This document shows, in pieces, positions 49,326 through 60,100 of a stretch of 64,000 nucleotides of DNA (its first letter is position 1; the number at the start of each line of letters is the position of its first letter). The translations under genes were made by a program, and so were the position numbers. The notes beneath the pieces were generated by a model. That model worked only from the letters and a program-made list of their open reading frames with translations, ran no database searches and was not told the origin of the DNA. Origin of the DNA: Tetragonia tetragonoides (Eukaryota > Streptophyta > Magnoliopsida > Caryophyllales > Aizoaceae); assembly GCA_038025085.1 (NCBI GenBank), contig CM076144.1, positions 33,509,501-33,573,500 on the forward strand, read 5' to 3'.

Positions 49326-50189
49326 TGATGCGGGAGCAAGTGTGCAAAGTAAACAGAACAACCAAGGAACTAGCAAGAGAACATCTATTCCTGTTTACAT
49401 CGAGTTTCTTTGGTGGTTATGCATTAAATTGGCACCTATAAAGATAATTACATGGAGTTTCCATACAAGGTTGGGATTAAAGCTCTTATTATATGATTAC
49501 ATTCGTTATCAGGATTCCCGTAATTTTGACAGCTTCTACACTGGTTCGTATTTCGATCATAACTCACTCATACGACATGGGATTATAGTGATTCAAAATT
49601 CTGTAAAAAGCTGGAAACAAGATCTAAAACTCCCATGCTTTGAGTTTTCCCATATTAAGAATGTAGCGGGATTGAAAAGGCAATTGAAGTTACGATGCAA
49701 AGCTGTTACAACCGGTTTTATTCTTGGGCACCAAGTAACTAGCTGTTTAAGTTTTATTTCGTTTGACTATTTCCTTAATTAGTTAGAATATGTTTAGGAA
49801 AGTAGTATTCTGATTATTAGTAGCATTAGGAGTCCATTAGGTATTAGGAAAGCTGTTAGTTAGCTCGTTTTACAATTGTAGTCAGTTTTATAGTTAGTTT
49901 CCTATTTGGATTAGGATTAGGATTCCGAATAGCTTTAGATTTCTTTGTCTATAAATAGGGTAGAACTTTGCTATTGTAAACTCGTGCTTTTATGATTAAT
50001 TTTTGAATACGTGAGTATTTACCCCTCAAACTGAGTGATTCAGGTTGAAATCCTTGTGTGTGATGCGCAAGTATTGTTCTTGAGTGATTCTTGAACGAAA
50101 AACCCAACCCCTTGAGTGATTCGAGAGATATATCCTTTTTATTGTTTTGTTTATCAAAAATACAGAAAATCCCTAAATAAATCACATCA
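49326..50189 (+). repeat. LTR copy 3 (3' LTR)
   Basis: 864 bp, TGATG...CATCA, with TATAAATA at 49950-49957. Positions 49326-49782 continue the gag reading frame (about 152 codons) through U3. The TSD GAAGG follows at 50190-50194. Confidence 0.92.
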
Positions 50190-50194
50190 GAAGG

Positions 50195-50640
50195 CTAGAA
50201 CGACCACCGCCACCGTCCCCCCTTTTCTCCTTCCCGTTCATTGCAGGCAAACAAAATTCGAAAAAGAAATCAAAACGAACAATACTCAAATTGGGTCTTG
50301 ATGAGCTCTAGAAATCAAGAGGATTCTAGATATAATAATTTTGTAATTTAATTTTAGATTTTGCAGCCACAAATACCTATTATTTCCAGTGGAAGCTTGG
50401 GAGAGGTGAGAGAGTGTTGTTCTTCAGATTTGTGGTTTGCCCAGTATCAGCGAATGAATAAATGAAGGAGGAGACAGCGCGATATAAATGCCCAGCTATT
50501 TTCATTTATTTACATAATTGCCATTGGTTCATCCAACTTGGATGGACTTAGGTCCATATAAAATTTTTTAATGACGTCGGCATGACATCATGCTTGTATG
50601 AGGGGTCTCACCTTTAGGTCGCCTCATACGAGATTTTGTG
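50195..50640. other. Right arm of the large inverted-repeat element
   Basis: It contains a CT/CCACC-rich stretch and AT-rich sequence ending in the right inverted end (about 50560-50638). No gene was recognised. Confidence 0.4.
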
Positions 50641-50653
50641 TATTATTATTATT

Positions 50654-50695
<42 letters not shown>

Positions 50696-50717
50696 AATTA
50701 TTAATTATTAATTATTA

Positions 50718-50805
<88 letters not shown>
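50641..50805. repeat. Compound microsatellite (TTG)n (TTAATTA)n (ATT)n
   Basis: (TTG)n at 50656-50695, a short TTAATTA tract, then (ATT)n to 50804. Confidence 0.95.
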
Positions 50806-50809
50806 CAGC

Positions 50810-50945
50810 AAGTCTTGGAATAAGACCAACTCACAGAAAAAATGGGGTTACTATTAAGGTATGTAGAGGTCACTTATGGTGAACAGTGATGCTTGTTTCA
50901 TTAAAAAGTGACCCAAAAAAAAATAGATGAAAAATAAAATAAAAC
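50810..50945. mobile_element. MITE fragment related to the split MITE at 26.4 kb
   Basis: GCAAGTCTTGGAATAAGACC, then AAAATGGGGTTACTATT and ACAGTGATGCTTGTTTCA, match 26362-26460. The right end is missing or diverged. Confidence 0.6.
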
Positions 50946-51467
50946 TAAAAATATTACAATTTGGTATTGTTATTAAGAACGCTGAAGGAGACTGTATTAA
51001 AAATGTATAGGTTGCGATTTTGCTTGTCAAACCCTATCGGCCTATCCTATCATATCTATAATTCTATACAAAGTCCAAGTAAATGGGTAACAAGTAGAAT
51101 TCTTCTAGTTCTAGCTACAGTAATGATATGGATAACAAGTCCTAAGCATATAGGTTTTGGCTTTCCTCATCTCAACGCAAGTAGCTACGAAGCTAGCGCA
51201 AAGCTGATAGGCTAATTAATTTCTAGCTGAAAGCTGATACTCTAGTTCACAATGAAGCTGATTTTGTTTTTTTTTTTGGGTGACAATTAGAAGTTTTTTT
51301 TTTAGCGGATAATTAGAAGCTTTTTATTCAGTAAAATGGCGCATAATCAACGAGTAGCATAGTAGACCAAACTGCCCAAGTATTGAAATCGACTATACAA
51401 TCATTTGATCAGACTAAAACGCAACAAAGCATTACAAAATTTCAATAAATATAGGAAAAACAAAATA

Positions 51468-51665
51468 TCAGAACCAAGCAACAAAATCATGCACCCGTGA
51501 GATCCCTTGTTTAGCAAGCCCTTCCGCAATGTGATTCATTCGCACTCCTCGACCTATCCACGACTTTGATTTTGGGTCGTTCATCCATAACCCGGCAAAT
51601 GGAGTTAAGAGAAAAACAAATTTCTTAAGGACCCCCTGATTTTGAGTTGCACCATCTAACAACAT
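51468..51665 (-). pseudogene. LINE RNase H C-terminal scrap
   Basis: The last part reads RMNHIAEGLAKQGISRVHDF, which matches the C-terminus of RNase H-like domains of plant LINE ORF2 (N-x-x-A-x-x-LA-x-x-G). The upstream part of the frame has no resemblance. No A-run or TSD was found. It could instead be a fragment of a stand-alone RNase H-like gene. Confidence 0.4.
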
Positions 51666-52079
51666 TTTCTTAGTCTGATTCTACTACAATAAAGCTGGTT
51701 CAGTTAAAAGTATCGTAAAAAAAATTTGACTAGTTGTTAAATTTCAAGTGACTTATAAGAAAATATCATTATCAGTAAGAAAATTTTACTCCATTTATTT
51801 AACTAGAATATCTCCCGGTGAATATTTCATCCCCTTAATCCTCATTAGTCAAGGATGGGATTACATTTACACTCTAGTCTACTTGCCATTTGTTTCTTGA
51901 AAAATGATTAAGTATATTCCATCATCCAAGCGATGCCAAGGTAACACCGTCAGTGATAGAACTACAACAGAGATTGGAGGAAACTGTCGGCAAAGCAGTC
52001 CTCAATGTTGCTACAACCCCCAGTTAAAGCAAAAAAAAGATGAAAGCTACACTAACCCTAGTAGTACCTAATCCAAACT
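51666..52079. other. Intergenic, nothing recognised
   Basis: AT-rich sequence without gene-like frames or element ends. Confidence 0.4.
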
Positions 52080-53285
52080 GTATATTGTATCCCAAATTAT
52101 CAAATTGGTCCTAAAAATGAATGTCCTTGGACAATCTGGTTCTTTTAAAAACACAAGTGACAAATTAGTTCTTTAAACATAATTTTGTGCAGATTTTCCC
52201 TTTGAACCGGGTTTAGAGAGAATCTTGCAATTAAATTTTTTTCGTATTTTTTTTTCTATTAATCTATTTTCTCCCTTTTTTTTATTTCTTTTCTATCCTT
52301 TTTCCTTTTCCTTATTAGTTCCTCTTCTCTCTCCTTCACTCACTTTCACTCTCTTCCTCCTTCTCCCTGCTCCCTGTTTTTGTTCATAATTAAGGTGGCT
52401 CATAGGCCATAGCAAGGTGCTTGTACGGAGGAGATTATGCATGCATCAGAATTTAGCGAACCTTCTGGGATTAAGGAGCAATTGGAAATTCCTGTAGTTA
52501 AAACTTGTGAACAGCATGAAAGATTGATGAAAAAAGGTGGGTATAATGGAAAAGACGGAGGGAGGGGATAGAGGTGATTCAGGGGACGAAGTGAAAAAAG
52601 AGATGATAGTTTATTCAAAGAATAAACATAAGCAGAAAAATTCAATTGGTGATTCCTTTGCCAATGTTGCACTGCCAGAAGATAATGTGGTTGGCGTTTA
52701 AGTTGGTAAGAAAATGGCGATAGTGCAGGTCTAATGGCCGCACCTAATTGCTCCATGGAAACAAGGTATAGAGACAGTAAAATCTAGCCCATCTACAACT
52801 AATGTAAAGCGAATTGAAGGAATGTAAAGAAACATGAATATGAGCCATAAAATACTAGCCCATCTTTCGATTGGCTCCAAGAAAACCTTTTCTTTATGTT
52901 GGCCTTCTTGAAGCAAGAGTGCAGGCAGGAGAACAAAATGCTATGAGCCACCTTGATTATGAACAAAGGGGAGCAGAGAGAAGGAGGAAGAGAGAGAAAG
53001 TGAGTGGAGGAGAAGGAAATAGAATTCATGAGGAAAAGGGAAAGGGGAGAAAAGAAATAAAAAAAAAGAGAAAATAGATTAATAGGAAAAAAATGCGAAA
53101 AAAGATTAAGAAACTTAATTAATGGCAAGATTCTCCCTAAACCCGATTTAGAGGGGAAATCTGCACAAAATTCAGTTTTAAAGGACTAACTTGTCACTTG
53201 TGTTTTTAAAAGGACCATATTGTCCAAGTATGTTCATTTTTAGGACCAATTTGGTAATTCGGGGGTATATTGTATATGTTTCACT
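52080..53285. mobile_element. Long-TIR fold-back element, Mutator-like
   Basis: The left arm (about 52085-52270: AAATTGGTCCTAAAAATGAA, then AAAACACAAGTGACAA and GTGCAGATTTTCCCTT) is repeated in reverse complement at about 53105-53280. Arms are about 180-200 bp with moderate divergence. The interior is CT/GA-rich and non-coding. A TSD is not clear (TGTATAT occurs near both ends). It lies about 860 bp downstream of the CLC-d stop. Confidence 0.6.
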
Positions 53286-54142
53286 ATGAGCGCAATATAA
53301 TTGTTCTTGTTCCTTTGTCAACTATTTGATTATTTCTCTCTCCTTAGCTCATAGACTGTTGCAATTAGGGCAGCTCTTTTCGTTATTCTTCCCCCGACTC
53401 TTACGTTTGAACCACTAGAATTTATCTCTCAAGGACATAGTCACATAGCTCTCCTGGTAATGATCAACCATTTCGCCTGTTCCCGAAAAGCGAAAATCGA
53501 CATTTTTCGAACATCTTAATATAAGAACAATGACTACTACTGTTACCGAATAGAGGCAGTAATTGAATGCAAACGGTACCCATACGGCCATAACTTGGCT
53601 CTTTATTTCATTAAATCTGATTGTGCGCTAAGAAAAAAGACATTTGTGGTCAGCAGTCAGCACGCTTCTTGTCAAAATAAGAATTTCCATCAAGTTGCCC
53701 AGGAGACCAGATCCAAATCAATACAAAAAATGACCTACAACTTTGCGTATGCTGCTATTGTACTAATGATATATACTTTCTTCTGTTCTTGTATAATTTT
53801 ACACTATACAACACGATTTCATGTGATTCGGGTCCAAAGGGACTGTTGTGCAACCTAAACCTTGAAATATTGTTATAGCGGAATCTAATATAAAGAATTG
53901 GGATGAACAAAAATATTGAAGAATGCAGATGAATATGATCAGTCTTGAGTCTTGACTAGTAGTTTCAGTTCCCTCCACAGATTCGATGTAGGATGAAACA
54001 CCTGAATCCACCGGGCAGTCTCCACTACTTGGTCCAATATGCTCCACATATCATACTTTGATAGCTTCTCAATTGGGACCGAACAACGACTGCAAAAGGG
54101 GCTGGGGGAATGCTACTACTCCCAGGAAAGATGGCAAGACTG
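53286..54142. other. 3' flank of the CLC-d-like gene
   Basis: It holds the 3' UTR of the minus-strand CLC gene, whose polyadenylation site is not identified. No other gene was seen. Confidence 0.45.
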
Positions 54143-57100
54143 TTAGCGCAAAATATTATTCTGCACCAAAAGACCATTCAAAAGCGGCTGCTCGACATCT
54201 GCGCTTCTCAATATAGAACTCCTGTTATTGTGTTGAGCTCTGCCAGCAACCACACACAACCAGAAAACAAGTGAGACAGAATTACTACACATGGTTTCAA
54301 GCTCATGGCAGCATACAAGTAGTATTCTTTACAACTGAATAAACACACAGCTTACTTGAACTTAACCTAAACTTAACTGAACTGCATAGTAATATGTGAG
54401 AGAAAAGGCATGTTGCAGAACTCAATTGACCAAAATTGAACTTATTCCTTAACTGAAAGTAACATATATCAGAAGTAAATCTCTTCTAAGTCATTTCTTC
54501 TTAATAAATATCTTGCTTTTTCCGCACCAACAAAAACATACCTTGGTTTTTATACCAACAGCATGAAAATTTTACAAGCCTCTAGTCTCACTATTCAACC
54601 TTTAGAACTAAAAATACCTATGGCCCTTGGTGTTTACCTATCTCTGCTCCTAAACAACTAAAATACAACCTAGGAAACTCCATCTTCTATCACCTGAGAC
54701 CACATCCGATTTTCCTTTCCATTGACTACCTCAGATGGTTTGATGAAGTGAACATCTATCATCTATAAGGTGCAACACCCAGGGTGGATAATGATAGAGT
54801 GGGATTATGGAGTAAAATCACTATAGATATCAAGGGAGTAGAATTTCATAAAAAATTACTAGATAGGAAGCAGCAGAGTCCCTTTGTATATAGAAAATAA
54901 AATTATCCACACAGTAATCCTAGTAGCAGAGTAAAGATTGAAGAAGACCAAAAATTTCACAAGAAACAAGAGTGAAGCATCAACAGTAAGAGACCTTACA
55001 CTAGTGGATTGGAGCTCCATCTCTGAATCCTCACCACCCTGCCATAAGAAGATCAACCCTCTTAATGCACAATTTCTATAAATCAGTAAAATGGAGGGAC
55101 TGAAGATATTGCAGTAACATACCTCAATCAACAAATCTTTTCGTGTAATTAAACCTACAACACGAGAAGGCCGAGGGACAACCAATATATGCCTTAATCC
55201 TAGTTGACGAAACAGATTGTAGACCTGGACAAGAATTGAATATCAACAAATGTTATATTTTGAGCAGTAAAACTTCAAGTTGATCAGAAGGGGCTGATAG
55301 CTATAACAGGACCAAGGGTAAGATAAAGCTTGGTAAATTCTGAAGAATAAAAGTATTTACTTCAAACATGAACTCTTAATTGAACTCAAACAGTTACCTT
55401 TGTCAGTGACATATCTTCAGGGACAATATATGGCGACGGGTTCAAAAAGGGAGCAAGATCTATGTACATCTCTAAATCATCCTGACTCAGATGAATATCA
55501 TCCAGGGAAAGCCCTTTACTCGAAACTGGTTTAATGAATTCACTATTATTATGCCTGAATAAAAAGGAGAAAGAAACCGTCATTACTTAATCACTGATAT
55601 AGAAGGAAACAAGGACTAGAAGGCAGATCAAAGCTTGCCTTATCGGGAAGGCTCCGCCTCTTGAATCACTGGGCAATGGGCTATGTTGGAAATCCACCTT
55701 GGACTGAAGAAGCACCAGTAAATGACTGTGTTTGACAAAATATAACAGCTCAAATTATATTGTATTAAGTGGGCTCACTAAAAAGCAAACAAGTTCCTTC
55801 ATTTAAATTCTCTTTTTTTTGGGCAGGAAGGGGGGGGGGAGGGGGTTGATAAATAGTAATATCATACCTCCGAAGCATGAGCCCACTGACAAGTGTCTCT
55901 CCACTCCTCGTGTGATCAATCACCTAATCAGCAGGGTCAAAACTCAATAAGTATGCCGTTTTCCTTGAATTGCTAAAGCAAAAAAAAAAAAATCTTGGTC
56001 AACTTACAGGAAAACCATTGTGCTTGTTGCTTCTCAGGATAGACACCACATCAGCAACCTTGATGACACGGGGCAGGCTGATAACCTGCAGGGAGAAAGA
56101 TTACAACAGGACGCAAGCAAACACTCCCATGAAAATTGCATGTCGCCGGTTATCAAACCGAATATTGGGGTATAAAATTCGGTTTATTTTATGTTGGTGT
56201 TGCCAAGAACTATCTAGTTCTATATATCTTTGGAATTCTTCCATTTAAAATTAAACCGAATAATTCTTTACCTCTCAATGACAAATTTGAGGAAAATTAT
56301 ACATTCTCGTGATTTGTATCCAAAGGTCAATTAAAAATTGAATATTTGGATTATGAAATTACGAAGTTATTTAATCAAACTCAGAAGGTACAATCCTTAA
56401 ATAACACGCACCATTCGACTAACACTAGCATCTTTAGCAATCATCCTTCGCATCTGGGTTTTTGGTCTTGACTCAAGCAATGGGATACTCCTCAATCGAG
56501 CCTGTTCTTCATATAAACCTTCATTAAAAGCATCACCAACAGCCTGCAGTTGGACACCATTCAAGGGAATGCAATTATTACATGGTAGGACCCTCATTTG
56601 AGTGTATAACCGCCATGATGAGCTTTGCATACATACCTTTGATATAAGAAGAACAAGCATGATTAGAGGCAGAAACCTCAAATTGTTAGAGATCTCTACC
56701 ATTATGACACAAAGAGAGACAGTCATCCGCATTGAACCTCCTAAAAAGGAAGCAGCCCCTAGAAGAGCATACCTGTGATGCCACAAAACAACTTAGAACA
56801 TATGCCTCAAGATGACAAATTCTCTCAGACATATTGAGAAACACTAGCACAAGCAAATACCAAACCATCAACCAAGTTCTTTTCATGAGGGTTTCACACT
56901 TTCACCCAGAGTAGGTGGGGGAGTCACATGTACACAGCCTTACCCTCTGCCAGCATAGAGACCATTCCCTTCAAACCCGAGATTGGGAAAGCTTTTAGTT
57001 TTCCTACCACTCTATAGTTGTAAATATTTGCAATTGGGGTTCAACAAAAGCACCCTCTTGCAGGGACAAGGATGTGAACCCCCAGATCCCACCACACTTG

Positions 57101-60100
57101 GAGAAAGTCATTTGATGATTTGATTTCCTCAAAAGACAGGAAAACGGCTCCCAATCCTAAGTTGTTCTCCACCTCATTCTTCTGTGAGGCCGGAACTTGA
57201 ATTTTGAACAGATTAGATTTGTATTTAATTTCAAGGTGAAAATTTCAGTATCACATCCTGCACCAATTCATTCACTTACAGAAAATCACATAGAAAAGAC
57301 TATAATTCCCGCATGGTAAGGCTTTGCTCCACACTTCCAATAGGAGTAACATCAATAGTTCACAACAATCCATGCCAGTTACTATAAGATGCTGAGACAT
57401 ATACAGCGTCTGTTTTTGAAGTTCCTCTTTGAAAAGTTAGTACTCCCTTCGTCCCCTGTTTACGCTTACAGTTTCCTTTTTGGTATCTCCCTTGTTTACG
57501 CTTACAGTTCCTTTTTTGGTAAAGTTTTTCCTATGAAATTACACTTTGCCCCTTTTTTCTAATGGTCACCTTTCAACCATTCCCCACTCACTCTCTCACT
57601 CTAACCGCCCATCCTCCGACACACTTTCTCTCTCCTGGCGGTGGATTGCGATTTCCGATGGGTGGCTACCCACCCATCACTCTGGCGATTTTCTCTCTCC
57701 TTGCTGGTTGGGTTGCGATTTCCTCTCTCTCTCCTCTCTCTCATCTTTTCGTGGTGGGGTACGGTGGTGGATGGGGTTTTGCGTGGGGTTTCATGGGTGT
57801 TGGCGGGTGGGATTTCGGGGGTCGGGGGTTTCATGGGTTTCGGGAGGGGGTTTCAAGGGTGGTGGTGGTAGGTGGATTTTCGGGGGTGGGTTTTCATGGG
57901 TGGTGGTGGGTGGGTTTTCGGCCTTCAAGGGGGTGGGGGCTGGTTGGGATGGGGTTTCTTGGGTGGGGGTTTCATGGGTTTCGGGGGTTGGGGGTTTCAA
58001 GGGTGGTGGTGGGTGGTTGTGGTTTCATGGGTTTCGGTGGTTGGTGGGTGGGTTTTCGGCCTTCAAGGGGGTGGGGGCTGGTTGGGATGGGGTTTCTTGG
58101 GTGGGGGTTTCATGGGTTTCGGGGGTTGGGGGTTTCAAGGGTGGTGGTGGGTGGTTGTGGTTTCATGGGTTTCGGTGGTTGGTGGGTGGGTTTTCGGCCT
58201 TCAAGGGGGTGGGGGCTGGTTGGGATGGGGTTTCTTGGGTGGGGGTTTCATGTGGGGTTTCGGGGTGGGTGGTTGGCTGGTTGGGGTTTCGGGGGTTGTG
58301 AATCTGGGTTTTCCGACGAGAGAGAGAAAAGTGGTGCTGGTTATGGTGGTGGTGGCCGGTGATATGAGGAGAGAGAGGGTTGGTTACTTGGTTGTGGTGG
58401 TTGGCTGGTTGTTGCTCTGAGGAGAGAGAAACATAAGGGGTGGTTATGGTGGTGGTGGGTGAAAGGAAGGAAAGAGAATGGGCTGGTGGTTGAGGGGAGG
58501 AGAGAGAATGAGAAAGGTCAAATTAGATGAGGGTGTAATTGGAAAGTCAATAACAAAGTTTACTCTCATTAAAACCCGTGCCATATAAGACTGTAAGCTT
58601 ACATGGGACGAAGGGAGTACAAGATATGTGGGTTTCCACTAAGCAGCTGATCTCGCTGCATGATACGCATAGCTTATTTTTTGAGTGACAGCAATTTTAT
58701 AGATGATAATTCCCAAAAAAAGCAAAAAAGTAAGGGAGCACATCTTGCAGAATAACTTGTTTTGGTGGCATTTTCTATTTCTCAGTAACATGCTTAATTG
58801 GATCTTCAAAGGACCAGACAACTTATTGCTTTGAATGCACACTATTGCGTAGACTTGTGGCTTTCTTCAGAAACCCACCCGTCCCCAATAACCCAAGTGC
58901 AAACCAGAAGGGGAAGGAGAGAGGAAAAAGACAAGATAGGTAACAAGATCAGTAGTGCTTCACTGCATACTTCATGGAACAGTTTTCAACAACAAATAAT
59001 AAAAAATAAAAAATAAAAACTACAGAAGAGTGCAAGAATAAAATGTGGAAGTAGAGAAGTCTTGAGGGGCAATAGTAGTCTTTACAGGAAAAACAATGGA
59101 AATAAATGGAGGGTAAAAGAGATGGATCATTGATAAAAGGTAGAACATGATACAACCAAAATCATCAGCTAGATATAGTAAATGACTACAACTCAAAATT
59201 TGACAGACACTGGAATTCCCTACAAATTATGCTCCACAGTGTAAGGAAAGCATTTCAACCCCATTGAACCTCTAGAACAACTAAGAAAAGCACCAGAAGA
59301 TTTAGCTAACTTCCCAAAAATCAAACACCATAGAGGAAATATCTGTAGAAATCCAGAATCCTTATATGTTTCAGTGAAAGATCCCAAACAACATAATTTC
59401 CCCCAAGTAGATAGCACAGATTCTGTCTAACGCTAGAAGGACGGTTCTCAGAAATCAAAATCCCCCGCGCAGTAAGAAATCCAATACGGATGTGCACAAA
59501 CATAAGTAAGCTTACTTTCACACATAAAAACAGACACACATACACATGTAACAAGCTGGGGTCCACTAGGGCAGTTGCTTATTCAAAGAAATGCGAGAAG
59601 GAACATAAAAGAACACTCACGTTCCCTCTTCAATGTTGGGCTTTTTGTAAAAGCTGACAACAAACATTCCAACTAGACGACCATAAGTAGATCCTATCAT
59701 TATCCCAGGAACAAATTGACCAGCCGGAACAGCTGTGCCAAATGTGACCACTGCTAAAGTGTAGAACATGACCTACAAATGCACAACCAACAATTGTAAG
59801 CTCAGATGGATTAACACACTCATATGATAGATATATAATAAGCTATCTTAGATGAACACACATAACTGGATAAGGCTTGATGTTTTTGTTTATTTTTGTT
59901 AATTGTTGTCTGGGACCAAATAGTAAGTGGTAACTAGTGTTCATATGTACCGTAACAGAGTCTAATAAACACTTCATCCTCCTCCTCCAACACAATCAAA
60001 CACAACACTTAACTTGCTAAATGGCTACTATGTGCTATTTTCAATGGGCTTGTAGAAAGGATCGGATTTGGGTCATCTCTGGATTTTCAAAGCGTATTTT

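Larger units (their letters stand above)
46143..50189 (+). mobile_element. Gag-only (TR-GAG-like) LTR retrotransposon with three LTRs
   Basis: The order is LTR - LTR - internal - LTR. The whole 4047-bp unit is flanked by a 5-bp TSD GAAGG (46138-46142 and 50190-50194). LTRs begin TGATG and end CATCA. The PBS TGGTATCAGAGCT (47827-47839) matches the 3' end of initiator Met tRNA. A polypurine tract GAAGAAAGGGAGA (49312-49324) precedes the 3' LTR. The internal region is only about 1.5 kb and encodes gag but no protease, RT, RNase H or integrase, so it depends on a partner element. The gag type suggests Gypsy. Confidence 0.88.
43677..50638. mobile_element. Large inverted-repeat element with nested satellite and LTR element
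   Basis: The left end CAAGTCTTGTATGAGGC (43677-43693), then AAGGTGAGAC and ACAAGCAT, recurs in reverse complement at 50560-50638 with moderate divergence over about 80 bp. Between them lie a 44-bp satellite and a gag-only LTR retrotransposon with its own TSD, so the LTR element inserted secondarily. Without it the element would be about 2.9 kb. No transposase was recognised and the TSD is hidden in AT microsatellite sequence. Confidence 0.5.

Noticed and set aside
52400..53128. Minus- and plus-strand ORFs of 60-118 codons
   Set aside because: They lie inside the fold-back element, are compositionally biased (CT/GA-rich) and have no family match.
57546..58420. Long overlapping plus-strand ORFs of 180-266 codons rich in W, G and V
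   Set aside because: All three frames are open because the sequence lacks A and has a 138-bp repeat. No family resemblance.
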